The notes beneath the pieces were generated by a model. The model ran no database searches, had not been told where the DNA came from, and worked only from the letters and a program-made list of their open reading frames with translations. Source: JADJOM01 sp046327715 (lineage in GTDB: Bacteria > Gemmatimonadota > Gemmatimonadetes > Gemmatimonadales > GWC2-71-9). From it: a stretch of DNA of 64,000 nucleotides. The position numbers and the translations under genes were made by a program. The stretch covers positions 124,001 through 188,000 of the forward strand of contig JAXLXY010000003.1 in NCBI GenBank assembly GCA_046327715.1, read 5' to 3'. Below are positions 46,579 to 55,058 of this stretch, piece by piece (positions within the stretch are counted from its first letter, which is position 1; each line of letters begins with the position of its first letter).

Positions 46579-47009
46579 CAGGCAGGCTCCGGCGGGAGGG
46601 ACCGACGCAGGGCAGCGAGCAGCGGGTCGGGCAGGCGGGCGGGGCGCCGCTGCGCGTCGAGGCAGATCAGGGTGGTCTCCGCCTCGACCAGCGGGGTCCC
46701 CGTCCCGGCGAGTTCCACCTGGTACCCGAAGATCACGCGCCGGGAGGCCACGTCGCGCAGGCGGCAGCGGACCCGGACCATGTCGTCGAACCGGGCCGCG
46801 TTGCGGTAGCGAACCTGCAGATCGGTGACGACCAGGCGGATCCCCTGTTCTTCGAGCTCGCGGTAACTGTAGCCGGCCTGCCGGAGGTGTTCGGTCCGGG
46901 CGATGTCGAGCCAGACCACGTACCTGGCGTGGTAGACGACGCCCATCTGGTCAGTTTCGGAGTAGTTGACCCGGACGGTGGTGACGGATTCGATGGGAGG
47001 CTGGTGCAC
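46578..47009 (-). CDS. ybgC: YbgC/FadM-family acyl-CoA thioesterase
   Basis: The 143-residue hotdog protein has RVNYSETDQMGVVYHARYVVW with the catalytic Asp (D of TDQMG) and family tyrosine/histidine, and VRCRLRDVASRRVIFGYQV. It hydrolyses acyl-CoA or acyl-ACP. YbgC often starts tol-pal clusters; here it starts the twelve-gene envelope run. TACCCT lies 44 bp upstream (47053-47058) and may be the -10 box of the run. Confidence 0.92.
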   Translation of the reverse strand: MHQPPIESVTTVRVNYSETDQMGVVYHARYVVWLDIARTEHLRQAGYSYRELEEQGIRLVVTDLQVRYRNAARFDDMVRVRCRLRDVASRRVIFGYQVELAGTGTPLVEAETTLICLDAQRRPARLPDPLLAALRRSLPPEPA

Positions 47010-47131
47010 AGGGGCGCGGGCCGGGGTGGAGGGTCCGAGGGGTGACCGGCCAAGGGTAAGCCGCCGACGGGGTGGCCGGAAGGGCGCCGCGCGCCCTTCC
47101 CCACCCCTCGGGGCGGCCCTACCTTTGCCGC

Positions 47132-47866
47132 GTGTTCTCCCAGCGCCTTGTGGTGGTCGGTGACGCGCACATCGGACGCGAATCCCCCGACACCACCGCC
47201 GCCTTCGTGGCCTTCCTCGACACCGTGCCGTCCCTGGGCGACGGCCTGCTCGTCACGGGCGACCTCTTCGAGTTCTGGTTTGCCTACGACCGCGTGGTGC
47301 CCCGCCACGGGATCACCGCGCTCGCCGCCCTGGCCCAGGTCGCCCGCCGCGTCCCGGTCCTGATGCTGGGCGGCAACCACGACCGGTACGCCGGCACCTT
47401 CTGGGAACGCGAGCTCGGCATCCGGTTCGCGCCGCACGAGGCCCGCTTCACGCTCGACGGCCGCCCCGCCCTGGCGCTTCATGGCGACGGCCTCACCGAC
47501 ACCCACTGGTCGGCCCGGGTGCTGCACCGCATCCTGCGCCACGACATGACCGTGGCCCTGTACCGGACGATGCACCCCGACTTGGGCATGTGGCTGGTTG
47601 ACCGCCTCAGTGGCTATCTCGGCGACCGGGAGCGGACCGAGGCCGAGGTCCAGGGCGGGGTGGCGCGGCAGGCTGCGTGGGCCGAGCAGCGGCTCTCCGC
47701 GGAGCCGGGACTGCGCCTCGTCGTGATGGGGCATACCCATCGGGCGGCCACCCGCACTTCGGCGACGGGCGGCCTCTACCTCAATCCCGGCGCCTGGTTC
47801 GACGGCTATCGATACGCCGTCGTCGCGGACGGCGCCGCCACCCTGCACCAGTTCCGCCCTCAATGA
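47132..47866 (+). CDS. LpxH-like metallophosphoesterase
   Basis: The 244-residue calcineurin-type protein has VVGDAHIG, VTGDLFEFWFAYD, LGGNHDRYAG, LHGDG and MGHTHRAA, giving the usual two-metal site. The GDLFEFW motif and overall size suggest a UDP-2,3-diacylglucosamine diphosphatase (LpxH) role in lipid A synthesis, but the GNHDR motif differs from the GNRDF of classical LpxH. GTG 47132 is chosen. There is no Shine-Dalgarno sequence; TACCTTTG (47120-47127) lies 4 bp upstream, suggesting a leaderless transcript. Confidence 0.85.
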   Translation: MFSQRLVVVGDAHIGRESPDTTAAFVAFLDTVPSLGDGLLVTGDLFEFWFAYDRVVPRHGITALAALAQVARRVPVLMLGGNHDRYAGTFWERELGIRFAPHEARFTLDGRPALALHGDGLTDTHWSARVLHRILRHDMTVALYRTMHPDLGMWLVDRLSGYLGDRERTEAEVQGGVARQAAWAEQRLSAEPGLRLVVMGHTHRAATRTSATGGLYLNPGAWFDGYRYAVVADGAATLHQFRPQ

Positions 47867-48516
47867 GCGAGCCCACCGTCCTGACCGAGGCCACCCGGTT
47901 GATCCGCGAGGGCCGGCGCCGGGAGGCGGTGGACCGCCTGCTGGCCGCGCTCCCCGGGCTCGACGAGCCCTGGCAGCGCAAGGCCCGCAGCCTGGCGGGA
48001 CTCGCGTGGTACTTCGAGGGACGGCATCCCGAGGCGCTCGGCCTGTTCCAGGCCGCCGCCCAGGGGAGCGCCGTCCCGGAAGACTGGTTCAACGTGGCCA
48101 TGGCCCAGGTGCAGGTCGGCGACATCGAGGCGGCGCACGCCTCGTGGCAGCGCTGCTTCGACCTTTCCTACCAGCACCAGGACGCGCCGGAGAGTTCGAC
48201 CTTCTTCCAGAAGAAGCTGATCTTCGCGGAGGCGCTGCTGGCGGCCGGGCACCCCGACCCACGGGGCCTGGACCTCGTGGAGCGGCAGCTCATGGGCTTC
48301 TTCACCCACTACCGGATCACCGATCCCAGCTACTGGGCCATGCGGGGGGTGCCGGCCTTCGACGATGTGCTGGGGCTGACCCGGCGATACTACGAGGCAA
48401 TGGGACGGAGCCGGGCGGAGTGGGAGGCCTGTTGCGCCGCAATCGCGCCGACCGTGGACGAGGATGGCCAGGCCGTGCTCGAGGCGGCACGGGAGGCATT
48501 CACCGGTCCCGCGTGA
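47863..48516 (+). CDS. TPR-repeat protein
   Basis: The 217-residue protein starts at ATG 47863, overlapping the phosphoesterase stop (ATGA). It has TPR-like helices (AGLAWYFEGRHPEALGLFQA, AMAQVQVGDIEAAHASWQRC) and a C-terminal part with RQLMGFFTHYRITDPSYWAMRG and RRYYEAMGRSRAEWEACC. No signal peptide is visible, so it is cytosolic, likely an adaptor of unknown partner. It converges on murI with a 3-bp gap. Confidence 0.82.
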   Translation: MSEPTVLTEATRLIREGRRREAVDRLLAALPGLDEPWQRKARSLAGLAWYFEGRHPEALGLFQAAAQGSAVPEDWFNVAMAQVQVGDIEAAHASWQRCFDLSYQHQDAPESSTFFQKKLIFAEALLAAGHPDPRGLDLVERQLMGFFTHYRITDPSYWAMRGVPAFDDVLGLTRRYYEAMGRSRAEWEACCAAIAPTVDEDGQAVLEAAREAFTGPA

Positions 48517-48519
48517 GGG

Positions 48520-49323
48520 TCAGCCGAGGGGCACCACTTCCGCCGCGGCGAGCCGCTCCCCGATGAAGCGGCTCCCGACCTGCCGGAAGCGCGGCTCGTC
48601 GTCACTCACGGCAAAGCGGTGGTAGACGGGGGCGCCGGCCGGCGCCGCCAGCCCCTGGCCCGCGAGCGTCTCGGCCACCGAGCGCGCCGTCTCCTCGGCG
48701 CTGTCGATGAGCCGGACCTCCGGGCCCATCACCCGCCCCAGCAGCGGCTTGAGCAGCGGATAGTGGGTGCAGCCCAGCACCAGCACGTCCACCCGCGCGG
48801 CCGCCAGGGGTCGCAGGTACTCCCGCGCGATCAGCTCGGCCGCGGGGTGCTCGAACCAGCCCTCCTCCACCAGCGGCACGAAGAGCGGGCAGGCCGCCTG
48901 CTCCACCTGGAGCTCCGGCCGGAGCGCATGGATGGCGCGCGCATAGGCATTGCTGGCGATCGTGCCGGCGGTACCGATGACGCCGATCGGGCCGCCCTGG
49001 GTCGCACCGACCGCGGCGCGGGCCCCCGGCTCGATCACGCCGATGACCGGCACCGGCGAGGCCGCCCGGAGCGCCGCCAGCGCGTGCGCCGTGCTCGTGT
49101 TGCAGGCGATGACCACCAGCTTCACCCCCTGCCCCACCAGCCAGTGGAGGATCTCCAGGCTGTAGCGCCGCACGGTCTCGGGGCTCTTGGGCCCGTACGG
49201 CACCCGCGCGGTGTCGCCGAAGTAGATGGTGGATTCGCCGGGGAGCCGCTCGTAGATGGCGCGGGCGACGGTGAGGCCGCCGATGCCCGAGTCGAAGATC
49301 CCGATCGGGGCGCCGCGGCTCAC
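48520..49323 (-). CDS. murI: Glutamate racemase
   Basis: MurI makes D-glutamate for peptidoglycan. The protein has IGIFDSGIGGLTVARAI, YFGDTARVPYGPKSPE, the first catalytic Cys in VVIACNTSTAHA, and the second in VLGCTHYPLL. Length 267 residues is normal. Start GTG 49323 overlaps the stop of the gene before it; a long frame upstream is open but is shadow. Confidence 0.96.
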   Translation of the reverse strand: MSRGAPIGIFDSGIGGLTVARAIYERLPGESTIYFGDTARVPYGPKSPETVRRYSLEILHWLVGQGVKLVVIACNTSTAHALAALRAASPVPVIGVIEPGARAAVGATQGGPIGVIGTAGTIASNAYARAIHALRPELQVEQAACPLFVPLVEEGWFEHPAAELIAREYLRPLAAARVDVLVLGCTHYPLLKPLLGRVMGPEVRLIDSAEETARSVAETLAGQGLAAPAGAPVYHRFAVSDDEPRFRQVGSRFIGERLAAAEVVPLG

Positions 49324-49850
49324 GGCAACCGGATCGGGATGGACATCCCGATCCCCGTCCCGCCGGCCGGCAGCGGTGCGGCGCGGACGTCGAGGTCGGG
49401 CGGGAAGTCCCACAGGTGGGCCCCGACGTAGGCCTCGATGGCGGCAAAGAGGTGATTGAACGCGAGCAGCACCAGCCAGTCCTGCCGCTCCTTTTCCTTG
49501 GCCCGCACGCTCCCGGAATTGGTGCGCCGCAGGTACCCCAGCTCGTGGTTGCTCTTGATGGCCATCCCGAGGGTGACCCCTTCCCAGGCCACGAACAGGG
49601 CCCCGGTCAGCTTGCGGTTGAGCTTGGCCTGCCCCCAGCCCGGCAGCAGGATCGACCGCCAGAGCGCGCCCATCGGGGATACCGGCGCGCGGGCGTAGAG
49701 CGTGTCGCCCGAGGGCGTGACGGCCGCCACCAGCACACTCTCCGCGGCCGCGGGCGCGGGCGCCAGGGTGTCGGCCTGCGCCGCGAGGCCGCGGGCGCCC
49801 TGGGCCAGCACGGCCACGATCAGGATGGCCACCCCACGGATGGGCATCAT
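49320..49850 (-). CDS. DUF5683 membrane protein
   Basis: The 176-residue protein has a signal segment (VAILIVAVLAQGARGLAA) and then ALWRSILLPGWGQAKLNRKL, GALFVAWEGVTLGMAI and LLAFNHLFAAIEAYVGAHLW. The LPGxGQ-x-N motif and the paired hydrophobic segments are those of DUF5683, common in FCB-group bacteria and of unknown role. ATG 49850 overlaps the threonine aldolase stop; a second ATG follows directly. Confidence 0.85.
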   Translation of the reverse strand: MMPIRGVAILIVAVLAQGARGLAAQADTLAPAPAAAESVLVAAVTPSGDTLYARAPVSPMGALWRSILLPGWGQAKLNRKLTGALFVAWEGVTLGMAIKSNHELGYLRRTNSGSVRAKEKERQDWLVLLAFNHLFAAIEAYVGAHLWDFPPDLDVRAAPLPAGGTGIGMSIPIRLP

Positions 49851-50875
49851 CGCACGATCTCCCGCACCGCGGCGGCGAACCGCTCCACATCGGCCTCGGT
49901 GGTGTCCCAGGCGGTCATCCAGCGGACCTCGGCCTGCTCAGGGTTCCAGACGTAGAAGTACGCACGTTCCTGCAGGGCCGGAATATGAACCGGCGGCACC
50001 CGCGCGAACACCCCATTGGCCTGGACCGGCTGGGTGAGCGTGATGCCGGGCACGTCGCGCACCCGTTCCGCCAGGAGCCGCGCCATGGCGTTCGCGTGGG
50101 CGGCGTTGCGATGCCACAGGTCGCCCTCGAGGAGCGCCACGAACTGCGCCGCCAGGAACCGCATCTTGCTCGCCAGCTGCATGCCCTGCTTGCGCAGGTA
50201 GGCCATTGCGTCCCCACCGGTGCCCTGCAGGAACACCACGGCCTCGGCGCCGAGCAGGCCGTTCTTGGTTCCCCCGAAGGAGAGCAGGTCGACGCCAAGG
50301 TCGGTGGTGAAGGCCGCGAGCGGCAGGCCGAGGGACACCGCCGCGTTGGCCAGGCGGGCGCCATCCAGGTGCACCAGCAGCCCGTGGCCGTGGGCGGCGG
50401 CCACCAGCGCCCGAAGCTCCGCCACGGAGTAGACCGTGCCGAGCTCGGTCGACTGGGTCAGCGAGAGGACCCGCGGCTGCACCCGGTGCTCATCGCCGAT
50501 GCCATGAAGGAGGGGCGGCAGGTCGGCCGGGCGGAGCTTGCCGTCGGGGCAGCGGACGGGGAGAAGCTTGCAGCCGGCGATGCGCTCGGGCGCGCCGCAC
50601 TCATCCACGTGGATGTGGGCACCATCCGAGCAGATGACCGCCTGGTAGGGCCGGGTCACCGCCCCGAGACCGAGCACGTTGGCCGCAGTCCCGTTGAAGA
50701 CGAACCAGGCATCCGCGCGCGGCCCGAAGTGGGTGCGGAACAGGCCTCGCGCCCGCTCGGTCAGCGCGTCGTGCCCGTAGCTCCGGACGTGGCCGGCGTT
50801 GGCGGACGCCAGGGCGGCCAGCACCTCCGGGTGCACCCCGGCGTTGTTGTCGCTGGCGAAGGCGCGCGGGTTCAT
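49847..50875 (-). CDS. Low-specificity L-threonine aldolase
   Basis: This PLP enzyme splits L-threonine or L-allo-threonine to glycine and acetaldehyde. The 342-residue protein has FASDNNAGVHPEVL, GTAANVLGL, HLDGARLANAAV and the PLP lysine in FGGTKNGLLGAEAV. The start ATG 50875 overlaps the lipid kinase stop as ATGA. It could supply glycine and, with fhs and the folate genes elsewhere in the window, one-carbon units. Confidence 0.92.
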   Translation of the reverse strand: MNPRAFASDNNAGVHPEVLAALASANAGHVRSYGHDALTERARGLFRTHFGPRADAWFVFNGTAANVLGLGAVTRPYQAVICSDGAHIHVDECGAPERIAGCKLLPVRCPDGKLRPADLPPLLHGIGDEHRVQPRVLSLTQSTELGTVYSVAELRALVAAAHGHGLLVHLDGARLANAAVSLGLPLAAFTTDLGVDLLSFGGTKNGLLGAEAVVFLQGTGGDAMAYLRKQGMQLASKMRFLAAQFVALLEGDLWHRNAAHANAMARLLAERVRDVPGITLTQPVQANGVFARVPPVHIPALQERAYFYVWNPEQAEVRWMTAWDTTEADVERFAAAVREIVR

Positions 50876-51765
50876 GCCGCGATCAGCACCGGGAGGGCCC
50901 CGGCCTCCAGGCGGACATTCATGGAGCCGGCGACTTCGCGCAGCTCCCCGTCGAACTGCGCGTGGAGCGGGCCGGCATGGCCGGTCACGGAGACGTGGGT
51001 GGCGCGCAGCATCCGGACGTCCTTGAGCCCGGTGTGCTTGCCGAGCATCACGAGCGGGAGCCGGGCCAGGATGGCCCCCATCGACTTCTGCCGGATGGCG
51101 CAGATGTCGAGCCAGCCGTCGTCGGGCTGGGCATCGGGGGTCAGGCGGAAGCCCCCACCGACGCACGGACCGATTGCGATCTCCAGCAGCAGCAGGCGGT
51201 CCCGGAAGCTCCCGCCGTCCGTGTCCACGGTGAGGTCGAGGGTCTCGAACCGGGACAGCACCTGCAGGACCGCCGCCAGGTAGGCCGGGAGGCCGGTGAA
51301 CCGCTTCCACCGGCTCACCACGCGGGCAACTTCCGCATCGAAGCCGATCCCCACGGAGTTGAGGAAATATTCCTCCCACGCCACCCCGACGTCGAAGCGA
51401 CGGACCGCCCCGCGCCCCAGGCGCCGGACCGCCTCCCGGAGCGGCACGCCGAGGGTCCGCGCCATCTTGGCGTAGTCATTCCCGGTGCCGGCCGGGAGGA
51501 TCGCGATGGGCGGGCGCTCGGCCACCGCGGCGCGGAGGAGGCCATTGGCGGCCTCGTGCAGGGTTCCGTCGCCGCCCAATACCACGACTCGCTCGGCGCC
51601 GGCCTCCACCGCCTCGCGAACCTGCTGCACGGCGGTGCCGGGGGCCGTCGTCTCGATCTGGAGCAGGCTGCCGAAGGTGCGTTCCAGGGCCTGCCGGGCT
51701 TCTGGCGCGCGCCGGCCTGCCCTGCCGCGGCCGGCGGCGGGATTCACCACGAGGATGGTCTTCAC
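50872..51765 (-). CDS. Diacylglycerol/lipid kinase family protein
   Basis: The 297-residue protein has KTILVVNPAAGRGRAGRR at the start, VVVLGGDGTLHEAANGL, AILPAGTGNDYAKM and GIGFDAEVA, the motifs of the DgkB/YegS group. It phosphorylates diacylglycerol or a related lipid and probably recycles lipid precursors. GTG 51765 is chosen because it gives the family N-terminus exactly; the frame upstream runs into the tRNA and is not coding. Confidence 0.92.
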   Translation of the reverse strand: MKTILVVNPAAGRGRAGRRAPEARQALERTFGSLLQIETTAPGTAVQQVREAVEAGAERVVVLGGDGTLHEAANGLLRAAVAERPPIAILPAGTGNDYAKMARTLGVPLREAVRRLGRGAVRRFDVGVAWEEYFLNSVGIGFDAEVARVVSRWKRFTGLPAYLAAVLQVLSRFETLDLTVDTDGGSFRDRLLLLEIAIGPCVGGGFRLTPDAQPDDGWLDICAIRQKSMGAILARLPLVMLGKHTGLKDVRMLRATHVSVTGHAGPLHAQFDGELREVAGSMNVRLEAGALPVLIAA

Positions 51766-51813
51766 GATGCGGGGAATGTGGCCGCTTTCCGCGCCGTCCG
51801 CCATACGCGCCGC

Positions 51814-51836
51814 GGGGCACCCGCACTGGGTGCCCC
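51814..51836 (-). terminator. Hairpin after the selenocysteine tRNA
   Basis: A perfect 9-bp stem (GGGGCACCC, 5-base loop, complement) lies 15 bp past the tRNA 3' end and before the lipid kinase. No T-run. It may end the tRNA transcript. Confidence 0.5.
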
Positions 51837-51850
51837 GGGGCCGGGAGAGG

Positions 51851-51948
51851 TGGCGGGAGCGTGTGGGGATCGAACCCACCGGAGCCGCCAGAGGCACCTC
51901 CGTCGCGGTTTTGAAGACCGGCCAGGCCACCAGGCCCGATCCGCCCCC
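51851..51948 (-). tRNA. selC: tRNA-Sec (selenocysteine, anticodon TCA)
   Basis: The transcribed strand folds as a selenocysteine tRNA. The acceptor is extended (GGGGGCG pairs with CGCTCCC, with one more position mismatched). The D stem has six pairs with a 4-base loop (CGGGCC-TGGT-GGCCTG). The anticodon loop is CTTCAAA, giving TCA. A long variable arm (CGGAGGTGCC-TCT-GGCGGCTCCG) and T arm GTGGG-TTCGATC-CCCAC follow, then discriminator G and an encoded CCA. At 98 nt it is far longer than a normal tRNA. The six-pair D stem and long variable arm exclude a simple opal suppressor. Confidence 0.92.
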
Positions 51949-52130
51949 CCTGTCTGATGAAAGGTCACCCCCGGCACCAGATTGCGCGACCCCCGCCTCG
52001 GACGGGGTATTGCCCCCAGCCCCGGGGCGCTCGGAAGGCGCGAAGGCAACCCGGTCAATCGGATTTCAGGCAGGCGCCAGAAGTGCCGAGACTCGGCGAC
52101 AGGGACCCTATCGACGCCGAGAGCGAACCG

Positions 52131-54497
52131 ATGAGCAACACCACGATGACAGAATCCCTGCGGTCGGTCCGCGGGCGCATGGCCGGGCTGGTGGGCGTCG
52201 CCCTGCTGGCCCTGGGCGGACTCGCCCTCCTTTCCCGTGTCACGCTGGCGCACCTGGCCGTCGGTGGCCCGGTCTATGGCGAGATCGCGCAGAGCAAGGA
52301 CGTGGTCGCGGACATCACGCCGCCGCCGCTCTACATCATCGAGAGCTACCTGGTGGCCCACGAGATGGTCCGGAAGGCCAGCCTGGTCGAGGTCAACGTG
52401 CTGGCAGACAAGGCGGCGGCCCTCCGCGCGGACTTCGACGCCCGGCACCAGTTCTGGGCTGCGGCCCTGCCGGAGGACAGCCTGAAGCGCGCGCTGATCG
52501 CCGATACGTACGATCCGGCGGTGCGGTTCTTCCAGGCATTCGACGAGGAGTTCCTTCCCGCGGTCCGCCGCGGGGACCGGACCCGGGCCGCCGCCGTCCT
52601 GGACCAGCAGCTCACCCCGATCTATGACTGGCACCGGGCCGTGGTGGACCAGGTGCTGGCCACCGCCCGGGCCCGGAGTGCCGAGCGGGAACTGGCCGCC
52701 GCCGCCGAGGTGCGCCACCACACAGCGATCGTCCTCGCGGGCGCAGCGCTGGCCGCGGTGCTCCTGCTCGGGGTGAGCCGGGCCCTGGTCCACGGTGTGC
52801 TCCGGCCGCTGACCGGCACGGTGGAGGTGCTGGAAGCTGTCGCGGCCGGCGACCTCAGTCGGCGCGCCGCCACCACGACGGTCACCGAGGCGCGCCGGAT
52901 GGGCGAGGCCCTGGAGCGGGCGCTCGCGGGGATGCGCGAGGCCCTTGGAGCCGATCACGTGGACTGGGCCGCCGTCGGCGCCCAGCGCGCGGAGATCACC
53001 CGGATCCGGCAGCTGGTGGAGAACGCGCCGACCCCGATCATGTACGCCGATCGTGACCTGGTCCTCCAGTACCTCAATCCGGCTGCGCTGGCCACCTTCC
53101 GACGGATGGCCGGCCACCTGCCGGTGGCTCCGGACCAGCTGGTCGGCCGTTCCCTGGAGGACCTGCACCACGATCCCGCCCACCGGGCGCTGTTCGACGA
53201 CCCGGCTGCCCCGCCGCATGCCACGCGATTCGCGCTGGGACCGGAGGTGATCGACTCGGTGGCGTGTGTGATCCGCGATGGCGCGGGGGCGGCCGTCGGG
53301 GCGATGGTCACCTGGGAAGTCGTCACCGAGCGGCTGGCCACGGAACGCCGGGCCCGGGAGGCCCAGGAGCAGGAACTGCGGAACGCCGAGCTCCGCCGGC
53401 AGGCCGAGGCCGAGGCCGGCGAGCGCCGGCAGCGGGAGGCCGCGGAGCGCGAGGCGGAACAGCGGGCCCGGGCGGAGGAGGAGCACACGCGGACGGCGGC
53501 GCTCCGGGCCAAGGTCGACGCCATCCTCGAGGTGGTGGACGCCGCCGGCGCCGGGGACCTCTCCCGCGAGATCGCGGTGCGTGGCGAGGATGCCGTGGGC
53601 CGGCTGGGCGAGGGACTGAGCCGGTTCTTCGAGAACCTGCGGGGCAGCGTCGCCAATATCGCGCGGACGGCCGCCTCCGTGGCGACGTCCTCCGAGCAGG
53701 TGAACGCGGTGGGCCGGCGGCTGGGGGCCACGGCCATGGAGACCGCGGCGCAGGCCACGGTCGTCTCCACGGCGGCGGAGGAGGTGTCCCGCAATGTGCA
53801 GACGGTGGCGGCCGGCACGGAGGAGATGTCGGCCTCGATCCGCGAGATCGCCAAGAGCGCCGCGGAGGCGGCGCAGGTGGCGAGCCAGGCCGTGCGCGTG
53901 GCCGAGCGCACCAACGGCACCGTCGGGAAGCTCGGGACCTCGAGCGCCGAGATCGGACAGGTGATCAAGGTCATCACCTCGATCGCGGAGCAGACCAACT
54001 TGCTGGCCCTCAACGCCACGATCGAGGCCGCTCGCGCCGGGGCCGCCGGCAAGGGGTTCGCCGTGGTGGCCAACGAGGTCAAGGACCTGGCCCGCGAGAC
54101 GGCCCGGGCCACGGAGGAAATCGGGCTCAAGATCGACGCCATCCAGGCCGACACGGGCGAGGCGGTCCGCGCCATCCGGGAGATCGGCGAGGTGATCGGG
54201 AAGATCCACGGCATCCAGACCACCATCGCCGGCGCCGTGGAAGAGCAGACCGCGACGACCAACGAGATGAGCCGGAATGTCTCCGAGGCGGCGCGCGGGG
54301 CGCAGGAGATCGCCCACAACATCCAGGGGGTGGCCCAGGCGGCCCAGGACACCACCGAGGGCGCCGACCAGAGCCAGGGCGCCGGGCGCGACCTGGCGGC
54401 GGCCGCCGCCGAGCTGCAGGCGCTGGTGGCACAGTTCCGGATCGGGGACCGGGCCGCGCCCCCTCGACCGTCCCGGCAGCTGACCGTCGTGGCCTGA
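52131..54497 (+). CDS. Methyl-accepting chemotaxis protein with PAS domain
   Basis: The 788-residue receptor starts at ATG 52131. TM1 is about residues 17-40, a periplasmic helical sensor follows, and TM2 is near 205 (AIVLAGAALAAVLLLGVS). A HAMP segment (RPLTGTVEVLEAVAAGDLSR) and PAS domain (NAPTPIMYADRDLVLQYLNP) come next, then a charged coiled coil, a second HAMP-like stretch, and the signalling hairpin with the conserved tip SIAEQTNLLALNATIEAARA and GKGFAVVANEVKDLA. It would control CheA through CheW; no che genes are in this window. The 182-bp leader (51949-52130) has several GC-rich inverted repeats but no riboswitch I can name. Confidence 0.95.
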   Translation: MSNTTMTESLRSVRGRMAGLVGVALLALGGLALLSRVTLAHLAVGGPVYGEIAQSKDVVADITPPPLYIIESYLVAHEMVRKASLVEVNVLADKAAALRADFDARHQFWAAALPEDSLKRALIADTYDPAVRFFQAFDEEFLPAVRRGDRTRAAAVLDQQLTPIYDWHRAVVDQVLATARARSAERELAAAAEVRHHTAIVLAGAALAAVLLLGVSRALVHGVLRPLTGTVEVLEAVAAGDLSRRAATTTVTEARRMGEALERALAGMREALGADHVDWAAVGAQRAEITRIRQLVENAPTPIMYADRDLVLQYLNPAALATFRRMAGHLPVAPDQLVGRSLEDLHHDPAHRALFDDPAAPPHATRFALGPEVIDSVACVIRDGAGAAVGAMVTWEVVTERLATERRAREAQEQELRNAELRRQAEAEAGERRQREAAEREAEQRARAEEEHTRTAALRAKVDAILEVVDAAGAGDLSREIAVRGEDAVGRLGEGLSRFFENLRGSVANIARTAASVATSSEQVNAVGRRLGATAMETAAQATVVSTAAEEVSRNVQTVAAGTEEMSASIREIAKSAAEAAQVASQAVRVAERTNGTVGKLGTSSAEIGQVIKVITSIAEQTNLLALNATIEAARAGAAGKGFAVVANEVKDLARETARATEEIGLKIDAIQADTGEAVRAIREIGEVIGKIHGIQTTIAGAVEEQTATTNEMSRNVSEAARGAQEIAHNIQGVAQAAQDTTEGADQSQGAGRDLAAAAAELQALVAQFRIGDRAAPPRPSRQLTVVA

Positions 54498-54511
54498 GGG
54501 TCCCGCACGTG

Positions 54512-54549
54512 CGGCGGGCCGGTCTTCCCGTGGGAAGGCCGGCCCGCCG
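54512..54549. terminator. Bidirectional terminator hairpin
   Basis: A 17-bp stem with a single T-G wobble and a CGTG loop lies between the stop of the chemotaxis gene (plus) and that of the cytochrome c gene (minus). It is the longest stem in the window and fits a shared terminator for convergent genes, though no T-run is present. Confidence 0.7.
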
Positions 54550-54581
54550 TCGTGTCCGGGAGTGGCGCGCGCCGCGCGACC

Positions 54582-55058
54582 CTAGAACTTGGCCTTCTTG
54601 AGGTCGTCCATCGTGAAGGGCGTCTTCCGCGCCTTCACCAGCTGGCGGACCCGGGCGACATCGGCCACCGTGACCTTGGCCCCGGTGTTCCCCCAGTGGG
54701 TCCGCTCGTAGTTGATCGCCCCGGCAATCTGGGCGTCCGTCAGGCTCTCCCAGGGGGCCATGGCGCCGTTGAAGACCTGCCCCTTGACCGTGGTGGGGCC
54801 GACCAGGCCCTTGAGCACGATCGCGATGTGGGGCCCGCCGGGGCCGTTGACGATCGTCGAGCCCGCAAGTGGCGGGAAGGTCTTCGGGATGCCCTGTCCG
54901 TTCGGCTGGTGGCAGGCGCTGCAGATCTGGTAGTCGGCGGAGTCGCCCGCCACGGGCGTCCCCGCGGGGACCGGCCGGCCGGATGCCGGCCCGCCCGCCG
55001 CGCCGGCGGCGCCGAGCGCGGAGGCGAGGATCAGGGAGTGCAGACGGAGGCTGGGCAC
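54582..55058 (-). CDS. Exported single-haem cytochrome c
   Basis: The 158-residue protein starts at GTG 55058 with GAGGAG upstream, has an Ala-rich export signal (SLILASALGAAGAAGG), and one haem motif CSACH (about residue 46) in YQICSACHQPNGQGIPKTF. GAMAPWESLTDAQIAGAINY gives the likely axial Met. It is a periplasmic electron carrier. TACCAT lies about 70 bp upstream (55127-55132). Confidence 0.92.
   Translation of the reverse strand: MPSLRLHSLILASALGAAGAAGGPASGRPVPAGTPVAGDSADYQICSACHQPNGQGIPKTFPPLAGSTIVNGPGGPHIAIVLKGLVGPTTVKGQVFNGAMAPWESLTDAQIAGAINYERTHWGNTGAKVTVADVARVRQLVKARKTPFTMDDLKKAKF

Noticed and set aside
51949..52130. c-di-GMP (GEMM) riboswitch before the chemotaxis receptor
   Set aside because: A GAAGGCAACCC stretch is loosely similar to one half of the GEMM core, but the second conserved half is missing.
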